Shown here: positions 8,868 to 17,230 of the stretch, piece after piece
How the letters are laid out: every line of letters starts with the position of its first letter
Numbering within the stretch: the first letter of the stretch is position 1
Assembly (NCBI GenBank): GCA_035295745.1
Contig: DATGIL010000106.1
Span: 7,869 to 71,868 of the forward strand
DNA: 64,000 nucleotides
Direction of reading: 5' to 3'
Source: JAIQFL01 sp035295745
GTDB taxonomy: Bacteria; Acidobacteriota; Terriglobia; Bryobacterales; Bryobacteraceae
Notes under the pieces: generated by a model
What the model saw: only the letters and a program-made list of their open reading frames with translations
What the model was told of the DNA's origin: nothing
The model's database searches: none
Position numbers and translations under genes: made by a program

Positions 8868-8873
8868 ATTATA
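8868..8873 (-). promoter_or_regulatory. Possible -10 element for uvrC
   Basis: On the minus strand this reads TATAAT, 21 bp upstream of the uvrC ATG. No matching -35 hexamer stands at the expected spacing, so support is limited to the -10 match and its position in a divergent gap of about 47 bp. Confidence 0.25.
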
Positions 8874-8893
8874 GCGGTCGCATCACCACAACC

Positions 8894-10219
8894 ATGAGTT
8901 CCCCAGAACCTCATCCTCTCGCCTACATACGGGAATGGCGCAACCGCCTGCTCGCGGGCGGATGGTGGCACTCCTTCGAATTGCCGGACGGCACTCAGAT
9001 TCGCGGGGTCTCGGAACTGGACGCGCAGAAGAGACGAATCGCACAGTTTCCCATTCCGCAGGATCTCTCGGGCAAGCGCGTGCTCGACGTGGGCGCCTGG
9101 GATGGCTGGTTCAGTTTCGAAATGGAGCGCCGCGGCGCCGAGGTGGTTGCCATTGACCGCTTCGACAACCCGCGCTTTCACCGGGTCCGCGACCTGCTGG
9201 GCTCGCGCGTGGAATACCGGCAACTCGAAGTCTACGACGTAAGCCCGCGCACCGTGGGCACCTTCGACATTGTCCTGTTCATGGGCGTGTTCTACCATTT
9301 GCGGCATCCATTACTCGGATTGGAGCGGGTCTGCTCGGTCACTCGCGAATTCGCAGCGCTGGAATCGTTCGTGTTGACCGAGAAGCACGGGCTGTCGGCG
9401 GGGCAAGCATCGGGCAATCTGCTGCAGTTCTTCGAAGACGACGACTTCGGCGGCGAGGTGGACAACTGGTTCGCACCCACCGCCCCATGCCTGGCGGCCA
9501 TCTGCCGCGCCGCCGGATTCGCACGCGCCGAACTGGCCAATCACCACGCGTACGGCGCCGCCATCACCTGCTATCGCGACTGGGGAAGCCTGCCTGGACC
9601 CGCCTCGTCGCCTGCGCCGCAGTTGCTCTCGGCGGTGAATCCCGACACCTACGGCATCAACTTCCAATCGACGAAGGATGAGTACGTGACCTGCCGCGTG
9701 GCTGCCCCCGATGTCCAATGGTCGCGCGATTCCGTCTTCCCCGAGATCGATGGACACGGCGTCCGGCCGATGTTCGTAGGAGAAGCGGATGGCGTGCCTT
9801 TGGTGGTCTTCAAGCTGCCGCCGGCTCTGGTCCCCGGCTGGCACGAGGTTCGCCTGCGCACCATCGGGAGCCGGACCAGCGCACCGCTCCGCATCGCAGT
9901 CGATTTCGAGGCGGAGGTGGATCGCCTGGAAATCACCGGCGCTTGTGATGGCATCACCTGGTCGGCATCGCAAGTGTCTCTGGCAAATCGCTTCCTTTCG
10001 CTGTGGGTACGGGGCCTTCCCGAAAATGCCGATATCGGCAACGTGCAGGTACGAATCGATGGCCGACGCGAGGTCGTGGATTTCGTCGGAGCGCCGGACG
10101 GGCAAGGTCTGCGTCAGGTAAATGTCCGCGTCGCCGGCTCGTCGACGGGCGTCCATCGGGTAGCGGTGGGTTTCGGCGAGGTGGAGTCCGCACCCGTCGA
10201 GATCGACGTAATCGAATAA
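8894..10219 (+). CDS. SAM-dependent methyltransferase, CmoB/DUF1698-like, with C-terminal beta domain
   Basis: ATG 8894 (MSSPEPHPLAYIREW) is preferred over the upstream GTG 8846, which overlaps uvrC. The 441-aa protein has a Rossmann methyltransferase at about 45-230: VLDVGAWDGWFSFEMERRGA is SAM motif I, and FDIVLFMGVFYHLRHPLLGL is typical of CmoB/DUF1698 enzymes. The last 200 residues form an immunoglobulin-like or beta-sandwich region with repeated 'hevrLrt.gsrtSapl.i' strands, absent from CmoB. The substrate is unknown; a glycan or lipid target would fit the extra domain, but this is inference. Confidence 0.75.
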   Translation: MSSPEPHPLAYIREWRNRLLAGGWWHSFELPDGTQIRGVSELDAQKRRIAQFPIPQDLSGKRVLDVGAWDGWFSFEMERRGAEVVAIDRFDNPRFHRVRDLLGSRVEYRQLEVYDVSPRTVGTFDIVLFMGVFYHLRHPLLGLERVCSVTREFAALESFVLTEKHGLSAGQASGNLLQFFEDDDFGGEVDNWFAPTAPCLAAICRAAGFARAELANHHAYGAAITCYRDWGSLPGPASSPAPQLLSAVNPDTYGINFQSTKDEYVTCRVAAPDVQWSRDSVFPEIDGHGVRPMFVGEADGVPLVVFKLPPALVPGWHEVRLRTIGSRTSAPLRIAVDFEAEVDRLEITGACDGITWSASQVSLANRFLSLWVRGLPENADIGNVQVRIDGRREVVDFVGAPDGQGLRQVNVRVAGSSTGVHRVAVGFGEVESAPVEIDVIE

Positions 10220-10254
10220 TGGCGGATCAAACGCGTCAGCGCGGCTACCAAAGT

Positions 10255-10345
10255 CCGCGGTTTCAGAAGTCGGCCGACGTGTCGCCAGATCGCTTGCTAA
10301 CGCGCGCGGGTCGTAGCGAGCCACGACCTAAGGGAGTGTTCTTGC
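10255..10345 (+). repeat. Dispersed repeat, single copy
   Basis: After the methyltransferase stop comes GAAGTCGGCCGACGTGTCGC, then GATCGCTTGCTAACGCGCGC, GGGTCGTAGCGAGCC and ACGACCTAAGGGAGTGTT. It is a near full-length single unit of the same family that forms the 69-bp array at 50.9 kb. The gap 10220-10370 contains nothing else I can identify. Confidence 0.8.
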
Positions 10346-10370
10346 CTGAATACCTCGTAGAAACGATGGA

Positions 10371-11357
10371 CTAAGCGCCGGGGCGATCCAACTCCAGACA
10401 TCCCAGCGTGAAAGCAAATGGAAACCCGCCCGCCTGCCCCGTATTGTAGATTCCGTCGAAAAACACGAACAAACGGCCGGAGTTCGTTTCGTCATATCGC
10501 GCCGAAGGCTTCCATGGGCCGCTGTGCCAGCCGCAGTTCTCCGCTGTCATGATCTGCACCGGCTCGCTCCACCTCGAGATCTCGGATGCGGGCGTCTTGG
10601 CGTGACACCACCACAGCCCCGTCGTTTCGGGCGCCGGCGAATTCGCTACCCACACGCGCGAGTAGACCGCCTCGTATCCCTGCTTTCCCGGAATCACGCA
10701 GAAGTCGAAGACCTTCTCCTCCGGCGGCAAGAAGATTTTGTGAGCACTCCAATCGCTGCGCCCATCGGAACTCTCGGCGAAGCCCTGAACCAGGTAGTCC
10801 TGCTGATTCGAGCCCGCCACGTACCACATCTTCCATTTGCCATCGGCATAGATGAGATTCGGCTCGTAGACGCTGCCACGTTCCCAATCCTGATCGGCGG
10901 CGAAAACCGGTTCTGCTTGGTCCACCCACTGCCTGCCATCCCATTCCAGGTAGCTGATCGCATAGGGCCCCCAGAGATTGTCCGCGGCGCCCGCATAATA
11001 GACTCGTTCGACCCACTCACCGCGCCGCGGATCCCAGCCTCTGACGTACGAGGGGCAATGCCGGCCTCCTCCACGATGCCACGACGCGCGAGATTCGGGT
11101 TGGTCGAGGATGGCCGCGCGGGTGGAATCGTCGGGTTCCGTTGTGAAGTTCCAACCCGTCGCGGAGAGCGGCGCTCCCTCCGGCAGCGACAGGCTGAATA
11201 GATGGACTCCGGGATCGCTCGCCAGTTGTCCCGCCGCATACATCCACCACTGGCCGGCGCGCTTCGCGATGGTGGCATCCGTGATCTCCGCCAGATTGCG
11301 AATGACGCCGAATCCGTCGGCGGGATCGAAGATTTTTGTCTCGTGTCGAAAGGGCAT
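10371..11357 (-). CDS. GH43/GH32-like five-bladed propeller protein
   Basis: I choose ATG 11357 (MPFRHETKIFDPADG), giving 328 aa. The longer open frame upstream runs through the SDR gene and is not real. Propeller-like repeats of the GH43/GH32/GH130 type are visible: GQWWMYAAGQ, GRQWVDQAEPVFAA, EPNLIYADGKWKMWYVAGS, AYS RVWVANS and RLFVFFDGIYN, each with Trp/Tyr-rich 'dGkw.mwY' strands. There is no signal peptide. Probably acts on, or once acted on, glycosides; substrate unknown and catalytic residues not assignable by eye. Divergent from the SDR gene (60-bp gap). Confidence 0.6.
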   Translation of the reverse strand: MPFRHETKIFDPADGFGVIRNLAEITDATIAKRAGQWWMYAAGQLASDPGVHLFSLSLPEGAPLSATGWNFTTEPDDSTRAAILDQPESRASWHRGGGRHCPSYVRGWDPRRGEWVERVYYAGAADNLWGPYAISYLEWDGRQWVDQAEPVFAADQDWERGSVYEPNLIYADGKWKMWYVAGSNQQDYLVQGFAESSDGRSDWSAHKIFLPPEEKVFDFCVIPGKQGYEAVYSRVWVANSPAPETTGLWWCHAKTPASEISRWSEPVQIMTAENCGWHSGPWKPSARYDETNSGRLFVFFDGIYNTGQAGGFPFAFTLGCLELDRPGA

Positions 11358-11417
11358 TGACTCGATTATCGAACGCGACGGCTTGCCGAATTCCGGCATC
11401 CACCGTTTAATGGAAAC

Positions 11418-12194
11418 ATGGATCTGCAACTCGAAGGCAAGACTGCACTCGTATCCGGTTCCACCGCTGGAATCGGCCTCGCGATCGCAACTGCGCTGGC
11501 AAAGGAAGGCGTTCAAGTGATCGTGAACGGCCGCAAGCAGGCGCGCGTCGATCAGGCGATGAAGGCCAGTGGCGCGGCACACGGAATCGCGGCCGACCTC
11601 GGAACCGAGGAGGGAGCCCGAACCGTGATCACCCGCTTCCCCACTGTCGATATCCTGGTGAACAATCTCGGCATCTTCGAACCGAAACCCTTCGAGGCGA
11701 TTACCGACGACGATTGGCGCCGCTTTTTCGAGATCAACGTGCTGAGCGGTGTTCGCTTGAGCCGCCACTACATCGGCGCTATGATGCAGCGGAATTGGGG
11801 CCGCATCATCTTCATCTCCAGCGAATCGGGCCTGCAGATTCCGGTGGAAATGATTCACTACGGCATGACGAAAACGGCCCAACTTGCCGTTTCCCGTGGG
11901 CTCGCAGAGACCACAGCGGGAACGGCCGTGACCGTAAATGCGGTACTACCCGGTCCCACCAAATCCGAAGGCGTCATCGACTTTGTAGACCGGCTGGCTG
12001 CGGAGAAAAAGGTCGGCACCCAGGAACTGGAGCGCGAGTTCTTCCGGACAGCCCGTCCCAGTTCCATCATTCAACGATTTGCGACACCGGAGGAAGTCGC
12101 GTCCGTTGTGACGTTCGTATGCAGTCCCCTGGCAGCAGCGATTAACGGCGCTTCCGTGCGCGCTGAAGGCGGCGTAATCCGCTCCATCGCGTAA
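11418..12194 (+). CDS. Short-chain dehydrogenase/reductase
   Basis: The 258-aa protein is a classical SDR. It has the nucleotide-binding SGSTAGIG motif (13-20), NNLG at about 82-85, a catalytic Ser at about 135 in FISSESG, and the Y148-x3-K152 motif in YGMTK. The sequence (QLEGKTALVSGSTAGIGLAI) resembles 3-oxoacyl-ACP-reductase-like oxidoreductases; the alcohol or ketone substrate is unknown. A double-hairpin repeat starts 3 bp after the stop. Confidence 0.88.
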   Translation: MDLQLEGKTALVSGSTAGIGLAIATALAKEGVQVIVNGRKQARVDQAMKASGAAHGIAADLGTEEGARTVITRFPTVDILVNNLGIFEPKPFEAITDDDWRRFFEINVLSGVRLSRHYIGAMMQRNWGRIIFISSESGLQIPVEMIHYGMTKTAQLAVSRGLAETTAGTAVTVNAVLPGPTKSEGVIDFVDRLAAEKKVGTQELEREFFRTARPSSIIQRFATPEEVASVVTFVCSPLAAAINGASVRAEGGVIRSIA

Positions 12195-12197
12195 CTC

Positions 12198-12243
12198 GTG
12201 GCGCAAAGACTCTTCTTTGCAGTGTCGAGACTCATCTCGACAC
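12198..12243 (+). repeat. Double-hairpin repeat, copy B
   Basis: Starts 3 bp after the SDR stop. Hairpin 1 is GG(CG)CAAAGA/TCTTTGC with loop CTCT. Hairpin 2 is GTGTCGAGA-CTCA-TCTCGACAC (12222-12243), where both sides of the stem have changed relative to copy A. It pairs with the inverted copy C about 85 bp away. Confidence 0.85.
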
Positions 12244-12329
12244 TTTGGATCAGTCTGAGGGATCTCGTAAGAACCCGGAATGTGGTTTTAGATATTCTGA
12301 CGGGGCGGACCTGGTCGACACCCGAAAAG

Positions 12330-12373
12330 CGTCGAGATGAGTCTCGACGCGGCAAACAGGGTGTTTGCGCCAC
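12330..12373 (-). repeat. Double-hairpin repeat, copy C (inverted)
   Basis: In plus-strand order: CGTCGAGA-TGAG-TCTCGACG, then GGCAAACA-GGG-TGTTTG(CG)CC and AC. The unit ends 1 bp before the stop codon of the peptidase gene on the minus strand. With copy B it forms an inverted pair spanning 12198-12373 between two convergent genes. Confidence 0.85.
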
Positions 12374-12374
12374 G

Positions 12375-14363
12375 TCACTTCGCGAAATGTGCGTCGTACC
12401 AGGCGATGCTGCGATCCATCGCATCCACCACGTGCTTCGTCTCGCGCAGCCCGTGACCTTCGCGGGGGTACCGCAGCATCACCGTCTCCACGCCGCAATC
12501 CTTCAGCGCGATGTAGAACTGCTCCGCCTCCACAATCGGCACGTCGTTGTCATTCTCGCCGTGAATGAACAGCACCGGCGTCTTTACCTGATTCGCGTAG
12601 CGGATCGCCGACCGCTCCCACAGCTTGTCGATGATCCCGTTCTTGTGCGGGAAGTCTCCGTACTCCACAGCCAGATAGTCGTGATAGTAGGAGACGTAAT
12701 TCTCCGTCACCAGATTCGAGATGCCCGCTGTCGGAATCGCCGCCTTGAAGCGAGGCGTCCTGGTGATAATCCAGTTCGCGAGTTGCCCGCCATAACTGCC
12801 GCCCTCGAGACCCATCCGCAAGCCGTCGAGCCACGGATACCTGGCCAGAGCCGCGTCCACTCCCGCTATTACGTCCTCCGCCTCTTTCCCGTTCTGATCG
12901 CCGAAAATCGCGTCGGCGAGTTTCTGCCCATATCCGGTCGACCCGCGATAGTTCACCATCAGGCTGGCATACCCGTGCGCGGCATACACCTGCGCCTTGG
13001 CGTTGAACTGCGGACCCTGCTCGCCGTGAGGCCCACCGTGCATCATCACGATCAGCGGATGCTTCCCCGTGGTGTCGGCGGGCTTCGTCAGGAACGCTTC
13101 AATTTCCAATCCATCGACGCTCTTGAAGCGGAACGACTCTACGTCCGTGACCTTCTTCCCGGCCATCACGTCCCGATTCAGTGACGTCAACGCACCCGCC
13201 GCACCGTTGCCGCGCTTCAGATACACCTCGCCGGGGCTTGACTTGGTGGTGACCGTGCACGCCAGCGCGTCTTTCGCGAGGGACCACGATCCTACGGCTC
13301 CATCCAGATCGATCTTCTGCGGCTGTCCGCCGCCCACCGGCATGCGGTACAGATGTGCCGTGCCGCGCTCCTGCACCGTGAAGTAAAGCGACTTCCCATC
13401 GGGCGACCAGCGCGGTGCGCCCTGCCGATTGTCGATGCCAGAATCCACTTCGTGCCGGTGCGACCCGTCCGCACCCATCACCCAGACGTGCGTGTCTTCC
13501 ATGGTCGTCTCCGACGAGGTCAGCGTCCGCCGCGTCCCCTGGAACGCAATCTCTTTTCCATCCGGCGACCAGACCGGGCGGTACTCCGCGTTCTTGGTAT
13601 CGGTAATGCGCCGCACCGCGCCCGTGCCGGCATTCGCGGCGAAGATGTCGTAGTTGAAGATGCGGTCCGAATCAGCCTCGTGATTGGATACGAAGAGAAT
13701 CTCGCCGCCGTCCGGCGACCAGTCGATGGAGTGCTCGTAATAGCTGCCCGATGTGAGTTGCCGCACTGCTTTCGTCGCTACGTCGACGATGAAGATGTGC
13801 AGACGCCGGTTGTCATTGAATCGAGTCATCCCTTCCGAGGCAGTGGGCTTATACAAGTACCGTGTGATCACCATCGGATCGCCATTCGCGTCTGCCTCAG
13901 GGCCTGGACTCGCTGAGATGAAGGCGATCGATTTCGAATCCGGCGACCACGTCAGACGATCACCCGAACTCGGTAGCGGATGATTCGTCCCGCCGACCGG
14001 CGCCAGCAATACCGCACCGCTCCCATCCGGCTTCGCGATCGTCACCCCACCGCCCGCCTCGTAGGCGATCCACTGGCCGTCGGGCGACCATCGCGGCGAC
14101 GATGCGCGTCCGAGTTGGATCGACTGGCGTGTGTCCAGGTTCATGATCCATGTCTGCGAGTATGGACGTCCCGGCTGGTCGTTGTTCACGACGGCATAAG
14201 CGATTCGCGACCCATCGGGCGACAGTTGAACTTCCCCCGCGGAGCGCAGCTTATAAAGGTCAGCGCTCGTCCAGGTCTGGGCCCGGAGGGGGGCGAGAAA
14301 CGAGATCGCGGCGAACACGAGATAGAGTTTCACACCGCCATTATGAACGCTAAGCAAGGACAT
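12375..14363 (-). CDS. S9-family prolyl oligopeptidase/acylaminoacyl-peptidase
   Basis: The 662-aa protein has an N-terminal signal sequence (VKLYLVFAAISFLAPLRAQ). GTG 14333, just before that stretch, is an alternative start. A TolB/DPP-like propeller follows (about 35-380; repeated SPDG and WSPDG motifs), then a C-terminal alpha/beta hydrolase. The catalytic triad is Ser523 in GGSYGG, Asp605 in HGENDND and His637 in EGHG. Likely an exported, probably periplasmic, enzyme removing dipeptides or acyl-amino acids from peptides. Convergent with the SDR. Confidence 0.92.
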   Translation of the reverse strand: MSLLSVHNGGVKLYLVFAAISFLAPLRAQTWTSADLYKLRSAGEVQLSPDGSRIAYAVVNNDQPGRPYSQTWIMNLDTRQSIQLGRASSPRWSPDGQWIAYEAGGGVTIAKPDGSGAVLLAPVGGTNHPLPSSGDRLTWSPDSKSIAFISASPGPEADANGDPMVITRYLYKPTASEGMTRFNDNRRLHIFIVDVATKAVRQLTSGSYYEHSIDWSPDGGEILFVSNHEADSDRIFNYDIFAANAGTGAVRRITDTKNAEYRPVWSPDGKEIAFQGTRRTLTSSETTMEDTHVWVMGADGSHRHEVDSGIDNRQGAPRWSPDGKSLYFTVQERGTAHLYRMPVGGGQPQKIDLDGAVGSWSLAKDALACTVTTKSSPGEVYLKRGNGAAGALTSLNRDVMAGKKVTDVESFRFKSVDGLEIEAFLTKPADTTGKHPLIVMMHGGPHGEQGPQFNAKAQVYAAHGYASLMVNYRGSTGYGQKLADAIFGDQNGKEAEDVIAGVDAALARYPWLDGLRMGLEGGSYGGQLANWIITRTPRFKAAIPTAGISNLVTENYVSYYHDYLAVEYGDFPHKNGIIDKLWERSAIRYANQVKTPVLFIHGENDNDVPIVEAEQFYIALKDCGVETVMLRYPREGHGLRETKHVVDAMDRSIAWYDAHFAK

Positions 14364-14448
14364 GCGCTGTTCCAGCGCCCGAAAATCGTAGAATTATTCG
14401 ACATTGGAATTTTGGACGCCAATGTTAGACTTTCACCAAGAGGGGACT

Positions 14449-15414
14449 GTGACTGGGAATCTGGGACATTGTGTGCCGGTACTGTGTATCGGCGTGATTT
14501 CACTGCTGGGCATCTCCAATCTGCGTGCGGGCGATACCGACGAACCGCGCGTCGCCATCGAACCGCGAGTTCACACGCTTCACAGCGATATCCGCGTGGA
14601 CTCCAACCTGGTGCTGCTGCCGGTGAACGTCACCGACCCCAAGAATCGGCTGGTCACAGGACTTGCCGCGGGAGAGTTCCGCATCTTCGACGGGCAGAAT
14701 GAGCAGACCGTGCTGCGGCTTTCGAACGACGATGCGCCGATCTCCATCGGCATCGTCTTCGATGCCAGCGGCAGCATGGCCAGCAAGCTGGGTAAGGCAC
14801 GCGAGGCAGTGGCGGAGTTTCTAAAAAGCGCCAATCCCAATGACGAATTCTTCCTGGTGAACTTTCAGGACAAAGCGGAACTTGCGGTCCCCTTCACGCA
14901 ATCGCCTGGCGACATCCAGAACAAGCTCGCCTTCACCGGCTCGCACGGTAAAACGGCGCTGGTGGATGCCGTCTACCTGGCACTTCACTATATGCAGCAC
15001 GCCGGGAACCCGCGGCGCGCCTTGTTGGTGATCTCCGATGGCGGCGAGAACGACAGCCGCTACACCCAGGCCGACCTTCGGAAGACGTTACGCGAGAGTA
15101 ATGTGTGGATGTACGCGATCGGAATCTACGCTCCAGGCGCGGCGGTGCTGCCCGAGGAGGAGCGCGGCGGCCCGAAGTTGCTCGAAGAGATGACGGAGCA
15201 GACCGGCGGCCGCCACCTGGCGATTCAGAGCGCCAGTGAACTGCCGGGAGCAGCTTCCCAGGTTGGACTGGAACTGCGCAATCAGTACGTCCTGGCCTAC
15301 AGCCCCAGTAATGTGGAACGCGACGGCAAGTATCACCGGGTCCAGGTGAAACTGGTGGGGCGCCGCAATCTGCATCTCTCCTGGCGTCCCGGCTACTGGG
15401 CGCCCGGGCCATAG
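14449..15414 (+). CDS. VWFA-related Acidobacterial domain protein (TIGR03436 type)
   Basis: GTG 14449 is chosen because AGAGGGG lies just upstream and the protein then starts directly with a signal-like segment (LCIGVISLLGISNLRAGD); the upstream ATGs lack a ribosome site. The 321-aa product has the family opening 'IRVDSNLVLLPVNVTDPKNR' and an intact MIDAS (D105-A-S-G-S in IVFDASGSM). It closes with the family hallmark near YVLAYSPSN and RPGYWAP. Such proteins are secreted, metal-binding and of unknown function. Confidence 0.87.
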   Translation: MTGNLGHCVPVLCIGVISLLGISNLRAGDTDEPRVAIEPRVHTLHSDIRVDSNLVLLPVNVTDPKNRLVTGLAAGEFRIFDGQNEQTVLRLSNDDAPISIGIVFDASGSMASKLGKAREAVAEFLKSANPNDEFFLVNFQDKAELAVPFTQSPGDIQNKLAFTGSHGKTALVDAVYLALHYMQHAGNPRRALLVISDGGENDSRYTQADLRKTLRESNVWMYAIGIYAPGAAVLPEEERGGPKLLEEMTEQTGGRHLAIQSASELPGAASQVGLELRNQYVLAYSPSNVERDGKYHRVQVKLVGRRNLHLSWRPGYWAPGP

Positions 15415-15416
15415 TC

Positions 15417-15600
15417 CGCTTGCTTACGCGCGCGGCTCGTCACATCGCTTGCTCACGCGCGCGGCTCGCAAGCGCACGTATCGCGCGAACGTGTTTGGGT
15501 AGCTTACGAGCCGCGACCGTGAGGGAGCGTTGCCAGCACGCCGCTAAAAGCAGTCAAGATCGCTTGCGGACGCGCGCGGCTCGCAGGGGACTCGGGCCTT
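15417..15600 (+). repeat. Dispersed repeat cluster, four degenerate copies
   Basis: Copies of the CGCTTGCTNACGCGCGCGGC core begin near 15418, 15444 and 15571, and a further partial unit (TACGAGCCGCGACCGTGAGG) lies near 15508. Spacing is irregular, unlike the regular arrays elsewhere. The remaining gap to 15856 holds the hairpin below and no supported gene. Confidence 0.75.
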
Positions 15601-15788
15601 AACAAATCTTGACAAAGTTCGCCCCGTCGAAACTGCAAGTCGTGGCGTCTTTCACTACAGAGGGACCGGACGCGAGACGAGAGAGCCGCTTGCTCGATCC
15701 GGTTGATTTGCGCGGAATAGCGTCCACGGCGCAGGTGACTGTGATCCCGTCCGTCCCTCGCGCTTTCGAAAATCGCCTTCCCTTACAA

Positions 15789-15824
15789 CGGCGGGCCGTG
15801 CTCTTCAGCGGATCTGGCCCGCCG
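15789..15824. terminator. Hairpin downstream of the YncE-like gene
   Basis: A perfect 9-bp GC-only stem CGGCGGGCC/GGCCCGCCG with an 18-base loop, followed on the plus strand by CTCTTT and located 32 bp past the stop of the minus-strand gene. It could end transcription from either side. The loop is long for an intrinsic terminator. Confidence 0.4.
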
Positions 15825-15856
15825 CTCTTTCCCCTCTCACCGTTCGCGTGCGCCAA

Positions 15857-17086
15857 TTAGCGGAAAATGCCGGTGTGTCCCAAGGAGTATCTTCCGGGCT
15901 GCGGATACACACACAATCCGTGAGGACCATGACCGACGGGGATGCGAGCGAGCAGCGTGCCGTTGTCCGTATCGATCGCATAGACCTCGGAATTGTACCG
16001 CCCTGCCAACCACAGCACTTTGCCATCGGCGGAGACGCCGCCCATATCCGGACTCGCCGGCGGCCCGGGAATCTGCCACTTGGTGTGGACCTTACGAGTC
16101 GCGAGATCGATCAGCGAAATGCTGCCCTCACCGCGATTCGATACGTACAGCCACTTGGAATCGCGGCTCACGTACAGGCCATGCGCGCCCTTGCCTGTGG
16201 GAATGAAGCCGATCTGTTTGAAGGCTTCGCCATCGATCAAATGCACGCCATCCGCATGCATGTCGGCGACGTAATAGACCGTGCCATCGGGCGATAGTTT
16301 GACGTCCTGAGGCATCCCGCCGGGATGAATCGGCAGCTTGGCGATCAGCTTCTGCTTCTCGACATCCACCTTGATCACCGCGCCGGCAAACTCGCAGCTG
16401 GCGATCAGATAGCGGCCATTGGGGGAGAAGTCCATGTGATCCACGCCCTTGCACGGCACATAGACCGCATTGACCAGCTTCATGGTGGCGGCATCGAAGA
16501 ATTCCAGACGCATGCGCTGCTCCGCCACTACGATGGCGAATTTGCCGTCGGGCGTGTAGTACATGTTGTAAGGATCCGGTACAGGAATGGTCTTCCCTTT
16601 CTTGCCGGTCTTGGGATCGATCTTGGTGAGGCTGTTGCCCTTGTCGTTGAGCACCCAAAGCGTCTTCATGTCCCACGACGGCGTGACGTGCTGCGGTTGC
16701 CGCCCCACCGGAAAGTGGTCGACCACCTTCATGGTGGCGGGGTCGATCACGTCTACGGTATGGCTCTCGGTATTGGGAACATAGATACGCGGAACGAAAT
16801 CACGCACCGCGGGGCTAAGCATATTGGGGTGATCGGCCGCATAGATATCGTGGGGATCGGTCAGGGGCGGCATTCCCGGAAGCGGATTCTCGGCGGCCTT
16901 CTCCGAAGTGATGGATGAGGGAGTGCCCGCGTCACCGGCAGCGGGTGGCGGAACTGGCGTCGGCGGCGCCGCTTTTGCCGAGCTGGCGGTACTGCTCCTA
17001 TCGGCAGACGCGACGGTCTTCGACTGGCAGTTCGTCAAGAGGGTTAGCAGAACGGAAAAACAAAGAAGTGCGCAAGCAGGACGCAT
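15857..17086 (-). CDS. YncE/YVTN-family beta-propeller lipoprotein
   Basis: The 409-aa protein has a lipoprotein signal peptide with lipobox LTNC (cysteine at about 20), then a Ser/Ala/Pro-rich linker to about residue 55. A seven-bladed YVTN-type propeller follows: IYVPNTESHTVDVIDPATMK, LWVLNDKGNSLTKIDP, YVADMHADGVHLIDG, LYVSNRGEGSISLIDL and LWLAGRYNSEVYAIDT are successive blades. Probably anchored to the outer membrane or facing the periplasm. No ligand or enzyme activity can be assigned. Divergent from the TonB receptor. Confidence 0.87.
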   Translation of the reverse strand: MRPACALLCFSVLLTLLTNCQSKTVASADRSSTASSAKAAPPTPVPPPAAGDAGTPSSITSEKAAENPLPGMPPLTDPHDIYAADHPNMLSPAVRDFVPRIYVPNTESHTVDVIDPATMKVVDHFPVGRQPQHVTPSWDMKTLWVLNDKGNSLTKIDPKTGKKGKTIPVPDPYNMYYTPDGKFAIVVAEQRMRLEFFDAATMKLVNAVYVPCKGVDHMDFSPNGRYLIASCEFAGAVIKVDVEKQKLIAKLPIHPGGMPQDVKLSPDGTVYYVADMHADGVHLIDGEAFKQIGFIPTGKGAHGLYVSRDSKWLYVSNRGEGSISLIDLATRKVHTKWQIPGPPASPDMGGVSADGKVLWLAGRYNSEVYAIDTDNGTLLARIPVGHGPHGLCVYPQPGRYSLGHTGIFR

Positions 17087-17230
17087 AAGGGTTCCTTACA
17101 TTCCTGGGGGAAGTTGTTTTTATTCTCGCAGATTCGGCCGCGCATCGCCAACGTTCACGCCAAGAAAAACGCATCCCTATATGACAGTTTTCCTGTATTA
17201 TGAAGGGCATCTCAAAACCATGGGGTGTTC

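Noticed and set aside
11358..11882. N-terminal extension of the GH43-like protein
   Set aside because: Antisense to the SDR gene, with no protein-like pattern; ATG 11357 fits.
12198..13184. 328-aa plus-strand ORF
   Set aside because: Starts inside a repeat and lies antisense to the S9 peptidase.
15599..15856. Small minus-strand ORF of 85 aa (ending FVKIC)
   Set aside because: No recognisable domain, no ribosome site, and it spans the terminator-like hairpin at 15789-15824.
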